A DNA stretch of 7,286 nt from Candidatus Aminicenantota bacterium (GCA_030614645.1 JAUWTR010000076.1:1-7286); one strand, 5' to 3'; counted from the stretch's first letter, positions 1 to 6,047 are shown. Numbers and translations: made by a program. Notes: generated by a model from the letters alone, not told the origin.

Positions 1-14
1 AAACCAGCTGAGAT

Positions 15-338
15 TCACAACGACAAAGTCTGCTGTTGCAAGATCTGCTGGGCATAAAGGGACATAGACTTGACTAAAAATGTATCAATAAAAAGAAGCA
101 ACACAAATACGATTATCGGGCTTATATCTATTCCGCCAAACTTATAAGGAGGAAAATATTTTCTCACAGGGGCTAAAACTGGTTCAGTAAAACGATATAG
201 TAAAACCTGCACTTGATATAAAGACGGAACTCTTATCCAGGAAAGTATTGCCCGGAAAACAAGAATCCAAATATAAAGCATTAATATAAAATGGAGGATT
301 CCTGCTACTGCATTTAACAAATTAGCCAATAAAATCAT
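15..338 (-). CDS. YggT-family small integral membrane protein
   Basis: This 107-residue protein has one YggT repeat. A first hydrophobic segment (about residues 8-30) leads into RAILSWI, then a loop with TEPVLAPVRK and a Pro-Pro/Gly-Gly stretch (residues 51-69), then DISPIIVF opening a second membrane segment (about 71-89). TEP-(V/I)-L-(A/R)-P-(V/I)-R and D-(I/L)-SP-(I/L)-(I/V) are hallmark motifs of the family. E. coli YggT has two such repeats, so this is the short single-repeat form. The family is tied to envelope integrity or osmotic tolerance and often sits near cell-division and proline-biosynthesis genes, but its molecular role is not settled. The ATG at 338 has a good ribosome site (AGAGGA, about 8 nt upstream). 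The gene follows the DUF1573 gene after 28 bp and is probably co-transcribed with it. Family assignment is firm; function is not. Confidence 0.93.
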   Translation of the reverse strand: MILLANLLNAVAGILHFILMLYIWILVFRAILSWIRVPSLYQVQVLLYRFTEPVLAPVRKYFPPYKFGGIDISPIIVFVLLLFIDTFLVKSMSLYAQQILQQQTLSL

Positions 339-366
339 ATAATATCCTCTTTTTTGTCTCTTTCAG

Positions 367-1146
367 CTATTTTATTTCATCCTTATACTTTTTAAAAAGC
401 TGTCTCAACTGGACTTTAGTGACAATATATCCGCTGATATAAAAAGAAAGATTCGGCCTCATAGGATCATTGGTTTTAAACAGAACATATTCTCTCATCA
501 AACCGATTTTCTGCCGTGGAATTATCTTTATCCTGACCTCTACTTCTTTACCGGCCGGAATCTTCAAGGGAGTTGGGACTTTTTTGTTGCCCATATAAAA
601 AGAAGCTGATTTATGGGAAAATTCAACCTCAAGTTCAAGTTCCCCGGTGTTTTTAATTTTTACTTTAGTTTCGATGTCCTCTGATTGTAAAAACAATCCC
701 AAGTCAATACTGTAACGGTCCAGACTGATCCTTGGACGGGGAGGAACATTGATCGAGGCGGAAACTGTCAGCTGCTTTTTTGACTCTTTAGGATCATTTG
801 ACTCGATATAAATGAACTTGGAAACCCGCCCTGCGAATCCTCTGGTGTTAAATGTCACTTTTATCTCACCCTTTTTTCCAGGCGGAATCTCTTTTTTTGA
901 CACTAAAGCAGCAGTACATCCACAAGAAGTCTTTACCTGTTTTACAACCAGGGTAGCATCGCCATCATTTCTGAACTTAAATACATGTGTAAGTATTTTC
1001 CCCTGCTTGACATTACCAAAATCCCACATCTCTTTTTCAAATTTAAGGGCCGGCCCTTTATTAGCGGCTAAAATACTAATAAAAGTAAAAATCCCAATTA
1101 AAACCAACAGGGCCAAATAGAATGAATGCTTGTGATCTTGAACCAT
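367..1146 (-). CDS. DUF1573 domain-containing exported protein
   Basis: This 259-residue protein starts with a short basic stretch and a hydrophobic segment (about residues 9-28) that is either a signal peptide or an N-terminal anchor. Residues 35-130 form a DUF1573 domain: FEKEMWDFGNVKQGK opens it, the diagnostic TSCGCT motif lies at 73-78, and IPPGKKGEIKVTFNTRGFAG and ESNDP follow. Residues about 138-242 look like a second, more diverged Ig-like copy, with an IPAGKEVEVRIKI strand and a TNDP motif at 225-228 matching SNDP at 116-119. DUF1573 proteins are exported Ig/ASPM-SPD-2-Hydin-like beta-sandwiches common in Bacteroidetes and other Gram-negatives. Their ligand is unknown. The two conserved cysteines of the CGC motif (residues 75 and 77) may bind metal or form a disulfide, which is inference. 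The ATG at 1146 has a strong AAGAGGA site. The gene is transcribed divergently from the SH3/beta-barrel gene. Confidence 0.92.
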   Translation of the reverse strand: MVQDHKHSFYLALLVLIGIFTFISILAANKGPALKFEKEMWDFGNVKQGKILTHVFKFRNDGDATLVVKQVKTSCGCTAALVSKKEIPPGKKGEIKVTFNTRGFAGRVSKFIYIESNDPKESKKQLTVSASINVPPRPRISLDRYSIDLGLFLQSEDIETKVKIKNTGELELEVEFSHKSASFYMGNKKVPTPLKIPAGKEVEVRIKIIPRQKIGLMREYVLFKTNDPMRPNLSFYISGYIVTKVQLRQLFKKYKDEIK

Positions 1147-1168
1147 ATTATTATCCTCTTAACTATTT

Positions 1169-1197
1169 AGGATATCATTTTTTTCAAAAAACGGCAA
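1169..1197 (-). promoter_or_regulatory. Candidate promoter for the DUF1573-YggT unit
   Basis: Read on the minus strand, TTGCCG (1192-1197) and TATCCT (1169-1174) are separated by 17 bp, and a TG one base upstream of the -10 box gives an extended -10. A start site near 1162 would leave a leader of about 16 nt that still contains the AAGAGGA ribosome site. Each hexamer matches the sigma-70 consensus at only four of six positions, so this is plausible rather than proven. Confidence 0.35.
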
Positions 1198-1209
1198 AAT
1201 TATTGTGCC
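1193..1209. promoter_or_regulatory. 17-bp imperfect palindrome between divergent promoters
   Basis: GGCAAAATTATTGTGCC is a dyad centred on 1201 in which seven of eight base pairs match; the only mismatch is 1197 against 1205. It lies between the back-to-back -35 boxes of the leftward (1192-1197) and rightward (1210-1215) promoters and touches both. That is where a repressor could control both genes. No known operator consensus was recognised, and a palindrome this short in A+T-rich DNA could arise by chance. Confidence 0.3.
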
Positions 1210-1238
1210 TTGACACTCAATCAACCTATTTCTATAAT
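1210..1238 (+). promoter_or_regulatory. Consensus sigma-70 promoter for the SH3/beta-barrel gene
   Basis: TTGACA at 1210-1215 and TATAAT at 1233-1238 are both perfect consensus hexamers with the optimal 17-bp spacer. The start site should be near 1245, giving a leader of about 25 nt to the ATG at 1270. This also means that the in-frame TTG at 1210 is the -35 box and not the start codon. A promoter this strong predicts high expression unless it is repressed. Confidence 0.85.
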
Positions 1239-1269
1239 TCAATTAAAAAAAGTTTATACTTTAAAACTC

Positions 1270-2457
1270 ATGGCAATAATAAATAAAGGGAAATCCAGTG
1301 TGGTTTTTCTCATTGTAACAGTTTTCTTGTTTGCAAGCTTAAATGCCCAGGAAAATCAAATCAAATTGAAAGTCGTTTCTGAACTGGCTAATATCCGTGA
1401 TAATGCAGATATAGGAAGTATGATAATTTTCCAGGCTCTTCAGGGGGCTGTTTTTACATCTTTGGGCAAAGAAGAAGAATGGTACCACATTAAATATATA
1501 CAGGATAGTGGTGAAACTATAAACGGATATGTACATGAAAGCCTTGTATCTGAAATCAAACCACCTGCAGCAGAGAAAGAAGATAAAAAACCTGAACGGA
1601 AGGCCGAAGAATCCGTTGAGATAAAAGAGGCCAGGGCCCCAAAAACCATAATACTTGAGCAAAAAACTGTACCTTCCGCGATATCGAAAGCCCTTCCCTT
1701 TAGCATCTCTTTTTCCGGAGGCGGAAATTATGTTGCGGGAGGAGACATAAATAAAGGCGCCGCAGGATGGATCGACTATAATCTGGATGATCTCCAAACA
1801 GAAATCCAACCAAATTTTAAATCAGTTCATCTCAGTTATATCTTTGGAGGAGAGCTCAGTTTTGCTATAAACGAAGACCTATCTTTCGGAATCGGAGCTG
1901 ATTATCTATTCGGGAATAAAAACAGCTCAGTCGAATTATCCGGAGTATCTCCCGCTACTTCCCTATCCGTCCAACCTGAAGTACAAGCTTTCCCTTTACG
2001 AGTATTTCTCTCCTGCTCCGTCCTTCCCCAGCTCTATGTTAAAAGCGGGATTGAATACTTTATGGCAAAATGTTCTTATCTTTATCGCTCTGAAGAAGGC
2101 GAAGCCTGGAAAGAATGGAAAGGAAACGCCAGTTCTCAGGGACTCGGGATAATGGCAGGCCTAGGTTACACTATTTCCATCAACTCAAATATCAGTCTAT
2201 TTATAGAAACAAGCGGCCGCATTGCTAAGCTCAATAATTTCGAAGGAACAAATACATATCAAGATTCAGAAGGGCTGGAATATACTGAAGAAGGCTCACT
2301 TTACATATACGAAGGACATACCTCTGAGGAAGTCTCTTACCCCCTCCTTTTTATTAGAGATAAAAAACCATCTGAAGCAGGGGTGAGCAATCCTAAAAAA
2401 GCAACAATAGATTTTTCCGGAGTATCCCTTCAGGTTGGGATCAAATTCAGATTCTAA
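1270..2457 (+). CDS. Secreted SH3-domain / outer-membrane beta-barrel protein
   Basis: The 395-residue product begins with a signal peptide (residues 1-26: two lysines, a hydrophobic core VVFLIVTVFLFA, likely cleavage after ASLNA). Residues about 30-96 resemble a bacterial SH3 domain: a LKVVSELANIRDNAD start with the usual N-x-R-(D/S) signature, a WYHIKY strand, and GYVHESLVS at the end. A charged Glu/Lys/Pro linker (about 97-125) follows. Residues about 143-395 alternate polar and hydrophobic residues in strand-sized blocks (LSYIFGGELSFAI, LSFGIGADYLFG, GLGIMAGLGYTISI) and end in VSLQVGIKFRF. A terminal phenylalanine on an amphipathic strand is the usual outer-membrane barrel signal. The start at 1270 is chosen because the longer TTG frame begins inside the promoter; no clear ribosome site precedes the ATG. 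The SH3 part probably contacts peptidoglycan in the periplasm. The exact family and any transported substrate are unknown. Confidence 0.82.
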   Translation: MAIINKGKSSVVFLIVTVFLFASLNAQENQIKLKVVSELANIRDNADIGSMIIFQALQGAVFTSLGKEEEWYHIKYIQDSGETINGYVHESLVSEIKPPAAEKEDKKPERKAEESVEIKEARAPKTIILEQKTVPSAISKALPFSISFSGGGNYVAGGDINKGAAGWIDYNLDDLQTEIQPNFKSVHLSYIFGGELSFAINEDLSFGIGADYLFGNKNSSVELSGVSPATSLSVQPEVQAFPLRVFLSCSVLPQLYVKSGIEYFMAKCSYLYRSEEGEAWKEWKGNASSQGLGIMAGLGYTISINSNISLFIETSGRIAKLNNFEGTNTYQDSEGLEYTEEGSLYIYEGHTSEEVSYPLLFIRDKKPSEAGVSNPKKATIDFSGVSLQVGIKFRF

Positions 2458-2486
2458 CTCTCTCCCTACAGAGTACTCTTTTTTTT
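2457..2486 (+). terminator. Possible weak intrinsic terminator of the beta-barrel gene
   Basis: ACTCT (2457-2461) can pair with AGAGT (2470-2474) around an 8-nt loop. Four bases later a run of eight T follows (2479-2486). The stem is short and not G+C-rich, and the gap before the T run is not ideal. The structure lies across the 3' end of the opposing methyltransferase gene, which is unavoidable because the two genes end only 8 bp apart. Confidence 0.3.
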
Positions 2487-3125
2487 AAGAAGAGCAATAT
2501 GCTGGGAATGCAAGCCTTTAAAAAGCGAAATAATCCGAATCGGCTTTAGCCCTGCCTGTTCGATCTCTTCTGCAAATTCCTCTGCAAAAAGCATTTTTAT
2601 GCGGGCACTGCTCTTTTTGACTTTCCTTCTTAATTGCCGCTGGATCTTATGCAGAAGATTTGCTTGGTAAAAAGACAGCACTACCCAGTCTTTTGACACC
2701 CGTGAAAACTCGTTTAGAATAAATGTCCGCGCCTGTTTTTCATGCAGGTGATGGAAAAACCGCAGGGAAAATACAACCTGGAACACACAGTCTTTAAAAG
2801 GCAATCCCTGCTTTGCATTTGCTACTACAGCTGCTATATCTGATGAAGCGATCAGGCCGCTTTTCTCACAGGCTCGTTTAACCATGTGAAAAGAAATATC
2901 ACAGTTTACAGGTTTTAAGCCTTGCTCCCTGAGGAGTTCAGAAAATCGCCCATACCCGCAGGGAAGGTCTAAAGTCAAGCCCTTCTTCTTTGTAATTTGT
3001 TCCAGAAATTTTTTCAGAATGCTCTGCTCTCTTGCATCAACGATCCGCTGGTCCAGCCCCCGGTATCTTTTCCTCTCATATTCTTCGACTGCCTGTTTTT
3101 GGAAAGGCTCATTTATTTCTTTCAT
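2466..3125 (-). CDS. Class I SAM-dependent methyltransferase
   Basis: This is a 219-residue Rossmann-fold methyltransferase. Motif I is LTLDLPCGYGRFSELL (residues 50-65), with the glycine-rich SAM loop CGYGR. Strand 2 ends in the acidic CD of NCDIS (75-76). AKQGLPFKDCVFQVVFSLRFFHHL (104-127) covers motifs II and III in the usual 'LPF-x-D-x-x-F-D' region, with Q116 where Asp is common. WVVLSFYQ (147-154) is strand 5. The basic C-terminal half (residues 157-175) may face an acidic or membrane substrate. Substrate is unknown; the place at the end of an LPS operon suggests a core sugar, phosphate or lipid, which is inference. The ATG at 3125 is chosen because the conserved region begins just after it. 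An in-frame TTG at 3164, overlapping the stop of the preceding gene, would add 13 residues and cannot be excluded. Confidence 0.85.
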   Translation of the reverse strand: MKEINEPFQKQAVEEYERKRYRGLDQRIVDAREQSILKKFLEQITKKKGLTLDLPCGYGRFSELLREQGLKPVNCDISFHMVKRACEKSGLIASSDIAAVVANAKQGLPFKDCVFQVVFSLRFFHHLHEKQARTFILNEFSRVSKDWVVLSFYQANLLHKIQRQLRRKVKKSSARIKMLFAEEFAEEIEQAGLKPIRIISLFKGLHSQHIALLKKKSTL

Positions 3126-3157
3126 CCTGCAGCTAATAATAAAACGACCATTTGTAA

Positions 3158-4483
3158 TTAGCAAGCAGAAAAGGGGGCATCTCCGCTTAGGAATATATAT
3201 TTCGGGCTGGAGTCAAGCTGCACTTTGTTGCCTGTAATAAGGACGTCTTTTCCTGACCTGTCCAGGACCTTGAGCAAGCGGCCAGGGAAGGTATATTCTA
3301 GGGCTTCTCCTGTTGTCCATCCTACGGCAAAGACATCTTTTTCTTTGACGAAAATAAATATTTTAACATCCGTTTCAGCAAAACATCCCTGGAAAATACT
3401 GTCGTCCAAAAACGAAGCCATTGCTTTCATAGCGTAAAAGGAAGGCCGTTTACGCCACTCACCCTCCCGGCTGTCAATCAGCCCATAACCTGGAGCAACC
3501 AGCTGCCACCAGTATACCCGTTCAACAAAACCACTTGCCAAAGCTAAAATATAGTAGCGCACCAGGTAATCGGCCTGTTTATCCTCAGAAACATTCGGCT
3601 CACCGGAAGCCGGTGAATACTTTCCCGTCCCCTGCAAAGGCCAGTTCATCTCGGTTATCCATATTTTTTTTTCCCCCTGCGTGCATTTATCCACAACTGC
3701 TTTAAGAAGAGCGATTTTTTTAGATGTATCCCACCCGCATTGTGTATTTTCAGGAGGACCGACTCTGTCAACATAGAGAAGCGAGCTTAAAACATCAAGC
3801 GGCAGTATTCTTAAAAGCGGAGGATAAAGATGAAACTCAAAATCGATCACTGCCGGCCCAATGAGTTTTACCTTGTAATCCTCAGCCGCTGAGAAAGCAG
3901 CGTGTGCCAGTTCCAGATATTCTTTATATTCCCATACTCCCCACTTTGTCCGGTTCCAAGCATGACCGACTTCAAAATGGGAGCATCTGTCCGAAAACTC
4001 CCGGAAAACCTCCTCTAAAAAATCCCGCCAGCGGGAAGGAGATAGAACATCCTCCCGGTTCTGAAGTAGGGCTATAGTCACATCAACACCATTATCAGAG
4101 AGAAGATCAACAAATTTTTTATGCTCATCTAGCTTGTCTTTTTCCCAGGAGGGAATCCGAACCATACTATGTAAGATGCCCAGCTCCTGCAGACACTTCA
4201 GCACTTCCATATTTTTTTTGCCGGCAGAAGAAACAGAGACAGCAAAAGGCCTCTTCAATTTTACAGGCTCTATATACATTTTCTTTTTATATTTCCTGTA
4301 CCTTAAGAGAATTGGAATAACTTTTCGTAGATTGGAGGTTATTAAGCTGATATAACTGCCTACATATTTGAAATGATGCTGAAAACGCTCTTTTCTGGAG
4401 CCGATATTATGAGGCTGGTCCGCATAAGGATTCCAGCGAAATGTTTCCTTCATTTTTTCATTCTCTTTATCTATCCGGATCAC
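3158..4483 (-). CDS. Glycoside hydrolase clan A-like TIM-barrel protein, possible pseudo-enzyme
   Basis: This 441-residue protein resembles clan GH-A (GH39/GH5-like) beta/alpha barrels. FAVSVSSAG (80-88), HSMVRIPSW (105-113) and DVTIALLQNR (134-143) match barrel strands 1-3. HFEVGHAWNR (169-178) matches strand 4, VKLIGPAVIDFE (205-216) strand 5, IWITEMNWPL (274-283) strand 7, and VERVYWWQLVAPGYGLID (320-337) strand 8. E278 fits the nucleophile. At the strand-4 site, where the clan has W/x-N-E, the sequence is W-N-R, so the acid/base Glu is replaced by R178. Residues about 368-435 look like a small C-terminal beta domain. No signal peptide is visible and the N-terminus is basic, so it is probably cytoplasmic or membrane-associated. 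The GTG at 4483 overlaps the kinase stop (GTGA), implying coupling. An ATG at 4453 with GAG 9 nt upstream is an alternative start. Likely acts on an LPS-related glycan; activity is uncertain. Confidence 0.78.
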   Translation of the reverse strand: MIRIDKENEKMKETFRWNPYADQPHNIGSRKERFQHHFKYVGSYISLITSNLRKVIPILLRYRKYKKKMYIEPVKLKRPFAVSVSSAGKKNMEVLKCLQELGILHSMVRIPSWEKDKLDEHKKFVDLLSDNGVDVTIALLQNREDVLSPSRWRDFLEEVFREFSDRCSHFEVGHAWNRTKWGVWEYKEYLELAHAAFSAAEDYKVKLIGPAVIDFEFHLYPPLLRILPLDVLSSLLYVDRVGPPENTQCGWDTSKKIALLKAVVDKCTQGEKKIWITEMNWPLQGTGKYSPASGEPNVSEDKQADYLVRYYILALASGFVERVYWWQLVAPGYGLIDSREGEWRKRPSFYAMKAMASFLDDSIFQGCFAETDVKIFIFVKEKDVFAVGWTTGEALEYTFPGRLLKVLDRSGKDVLITGNKVQLDSSPKYIFLSGDAPFSAC

Positions 4484-5307
4484 TGGATTTTCAGCTTCTC
4501 AGCGATCTTCTTAAGCCGCAGCTTTTGTTTCAAACCGATAAATCCGGAATAGGAGTTCTTGTTCAATTTATACCAAAACCAAAATAAATTGTTAAGGCGT
4601 TCTTTTCCTAAATACAGCATTAAAAATTCACGCTGAGAAGCGGGCGGGACTCCCAGACGTATCAGGTTTTTCACCCTGCTAAGGACTCTAATACGCTTTT
4701 TCTTGCGGATCCGGTTAGTGTCGATAAGATAAAAATTATACCTCCCTTGCTCATCCTTCTTGACTAAAATATTTCCATCCGATAAATCACGATGAAGGAT
4801 TCCCTGCTGGTGAGAACATAACAAAAACCGGGCCAGGTCGTTTAAAAGAAACTTGAGTTCATCCCCTGATAGTAAAGGAAACAAATGTCGGATTTCCTCA
4901 ATACCTCTTTCCATCCCGGCTAAAAAAAAGCTCTGCTCAAGGAAAAGGCCGTGCTTTTTCTCAAGAAAGGCTACAGGGACAGGAGTTTTAATACCGCAAT
5001 CTTTAAGCTGATTGCTACCCCGCCAGGCCTTATATGCCTTGGAATGGAGGACAATACTTTTAATCTTGTTTATTCCTCTGGTCCGAAACTCTTTAACAAC
5101 AATCTCTTCAGCTTCTTTATCCCCCCCTGAAATCCTGACCACCCCGATCCGGTTCCTGCCCTCATGTAAAATCTCAGTAGAGGATTTATTTAATAAGTTG
5201 TGGCAATCTGAGATCGCCCGGACAAATCCGGGGCTTTGATAATCAGCCTCTATCCTCCCCCGGAAAGAAGGAACGGAAAGCTCAATCCCATACTTTTTTT
5301 TCAACAT
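4480..5307 (-). CDS. LPS core kinase, Kdo/WaaP (RfaP) family
   Basis: This 275-residue protein has a protein-kinase-like fold of the LPS kinase type. IVVKEF carries the ATP-binding lysine (K72). SKAYKAWRGSNQL followed by GIKTPVPVAFLE (residues 89-116) is the typical helix C and hinge-side block of these kinases. LHRDLSDGNILV (171-182) is the catalytic loop, with D174 and the metal ligand N179. FYLIDTNRI (192-200) holds the second metal Asp (D196) in the ID-x-NR form used by WaaP/KdkA kinases in place of DFG. These enzymes use ATP to phosphorylate heptose or Kdo of the LPS inner core on the cytoplasmic side. All key residues are present, so it should be active. The ATG at 5307 is chosen for its AAAGGG site with 6 nt spacing; a TTG at 5328 in the same frame is less likely. 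Whether the acceptor is Kdo or heptose cannot be read from the sequence. Confidence 0.88.
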   Translation of the reverse strand: MLKKKYGIELSVPSFRGRIEADYQSPGFVRAISDCHNLLNKSSTEILHEGRNRIGVVRISGGDKEAEEIVVKEFRTRGINKIKSIVLHSKAYKAWRGSNQLKDCGIKTPVPVAFLEKKHGLFLEQSFFLAGMERGIEEIRHLFPLLSGDELKFLLNDLARFLLCSHQQGILHRDLSDGNILVKKDEQGRYNFYLIDTNRIRKKKRIRVLSRVKNLIRLGVPPASQREFLMLYLGKERLNNLFWFWYKLNKNSYSGFIGLKQKLRLKKIAEKLKIQ

Positions 5308-5313
5308 TAACAT

Positions 5314-5319
5314 CCCTTT
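5314..5319 (-). promoter_or_regulatory. Ribosome binding site fixing the kinase start
   Basis: Minus-strand AAAGGG lies 6 nt before the ATG at 5307 and 0 nt before the ATG at 5313. The spacing favours 5307 and argues against the upstream TTG codons at 5328 and 5322. Confidence 0.55.
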
Positions 5320-5336
5320 CAATGGCAATCATATTT

Positions 5337-5364
5337 TTAATATCCTAAGCAGAAAAGTATGCAA
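5337..5364 (-). promoter_or_regulatory. Possible promoter for the kinase cassette
   Basis: On the minus strand TTGCAT (5359-5364) and TATTAA (5337-5342) are 16 bp apart. A start near 5330 gives a leader of about 23 nt carrying the AAAGGG site. It lies in the non-coding stretch between the heptosyltransferase remnant and the kinase. Both boxes deviate from consensus in A+T-rich DNA, so chance is a serious alternative. It would let the kinase, hydrolase-like and methyltransferase genes be expressed independently of the damaged upstream gene. Confidence 0.3.
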
Positions 5365-5417
5365 ATTGCAAGTTTATATTTCGCAGGAAATCCATTCCAT
5401 TTTTTTAAACATACAAA

Positions 5418-5743
5418 ATCGGATCCAATCTATAAATCAGCTCAGGATAACAGAGTGAATAGGAAAGCTCTTGGGTTTCCGTGGAAGTCGATCACTACAT
5501 CATATTTTTGTTTGCGGATGTGTCGGATATGACGAAGTATGTCTTTTCTCCCGGGATGCCGGGGGATGATGATTGTTTCATCTATGTCCTGATGGCCATT
5601 GATGAGTTCACAAAAAGAATCTTCGATTATATAAGAGATATGAACGTCAGGGAAATTCTCCCGCAATATTTATAAAACCGAAGAGGTCATGACCACGTCC
5701 CTTATGCGCCTTAACCTGATGAGAAGAATATTTTTTGCGGCAC
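5418..5743 (-). pseudogene. Decayed GT9 heptosyltransferase (ADP-heptose:LPS type), N-terminal remnant
   Basis: One minus-strand frame shows the N-terminal third of a family 9 glycosyltransferase, interrupted by stops. KNILLIRLRRIRDVVMTSSVL (from about 5735) matches the first strand and the I-G-D loop, with Arg (codon 5700-5702) in place of the conserved Gly. Then comes TAA (5670-5672), next ILRENFPDVHISYIIEDSF and an INGHQDIDETIIIPRHP block, then KQKYDVVIDFHGNPRAFLFTLLS. Next are TGA (5442-5444), ADL, TAG (5430-5432) and IGSD, fitting the family's S-G-x-x-x-R-I-G run with stops where Gly and Arg belong. No start codon is in frame; one extra A in the six-A run at 5731-5736 would connect it to a GTG at 5743. 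About 110 codons are recognisable, against about 340 in intact enzymes, so the C-terminal two thirds is gone. The intact enzyme would add heptose to the LPS core in the cytoplasm. An open stretch at 5442-5666 lacks the N-terminal motif and should not be read as a gene. Confidence 0.85.
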
Positions 5744-5748
5744 TGGAT

Positions 5749-5937
5749 TCAATCTTTAGTGGATCTTTCAGGTTCAATAGTCGCCTCATCTACGAGCATA
5801 ACCGGGATTTCGTCTTTAATTGGATAAACACGATGGCATCTTACACATTTAATTCCCTTTTCATCAGAGGTAAGCTTGACTTCAGTCTTACATACAGGGC
5901 AGGCCAGAATTTCCAGTAATTCTTTATTTACAGACAT
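5749..5937 (-). CDS. Trm112/YcaR-family zinc-ribbon protein
   Basis: This 62-residue protein matches the UPF0434/YcaR-Trm112 family along its length: KELLEILACPVCKTEVKL (residues 5-22), then IKCVRCHRVYPIKDEIPVML (29-48). Four cysteines (13, 16, 31, 34) can bind one zinc; some homologues, including E. coli YcaR, lack part of this set. The YPI-x-D-x-IPVML end is diagnostic. In E. coli the homologue lies between lpxK and kdsB, so linkage to LPS genes is usual. Eukaryotic and archaeal Trm112 proteins are activating partners of methyltransferases; the bacterial role is unproven. The ATG at 5937 has a strong AAGGAG site 10 nt upstream. It is the first gene of the minus-strand LPS operon, and the heptosyltransferase remnant begins about 5 bp after its stop. 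Confidence 0.92.
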   Translation of the reverse strand: MSVNKELLEILACPVCKTEVKLTSDEKGIKCVRCHRVYPIKDEIPVMLVDEATIEPERSTKD

Positions 5938-5947
5938 TATATTGGGG

Positions 5948-5997
5948 CTCCTTGATAAATTAACTCACAGTATGTAGCAATTTTAATTTAAATTCAA
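5948..5997 (-). promoter_or_regulatory. Candidate promoter and ribosome site for the LPS operon
   Basis: On the minus strand TTGAAT (5992-5997) and CATACT (5969-5974) are spaced by 17 bp, each matching consensus at four of six positions. A start near 5962 gives a leader of about 25 nt that includes the AAGGAG ribosome site at 5948-5953. Position and spacing are good and the boxes are mediocre. Confidence 0.4.
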
Positions 5998-6047
5998 GGT
6001 GAAAACAACAGGGGGACTACCCCTATTCATCCTGGAGAGAGAAGCAG

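Noticed and set aside
1192..1210. A sigma-54 promoter (GGCAC and TTGC elements on the minus strand).
   Set aside because: The GG and GC elements are 12 bp apart instead of the required 10.
1210..1269. A 20-codon N-terminal extension of the beta-barrel protein starting at TTG 1210.
   Set aside because: The TTG is the first half of a perfect TTGACA -35 box and lies upstream of the predicted transcript start; the signal peptide begins at ATG 1270.
3019..3237. Plus-strand open stretches over the methyltransferase, hydrolase-like and kinase genes.
   Set aside because: They are antisense to well supported genes and show no family motifs or ribosome sites.
5442..5666. A 74-residue stand-alone gene.
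   Set aside because: It is the middle of the GT9 remnant, bounded by an in-frame stop upstream with the true N-terminal motif beyond it; the TTG codon is not a real start.
5481..5919. Plus-strand open stretches at 5481-5675 and 5689-5919.
   Set aside because: They are antisense to the GT9 remnant and to the Trm112-like gene, whose motifs are unambiguous on the minus strand.
6010..6024. AGGGG-GACTA-CCCCT hairpin in the divergent region.
   Set aside because: The stem is only 5 bp, there is no T run after it and nothing ties it to either promoter; it could be an operator, but the evidence is too thin.
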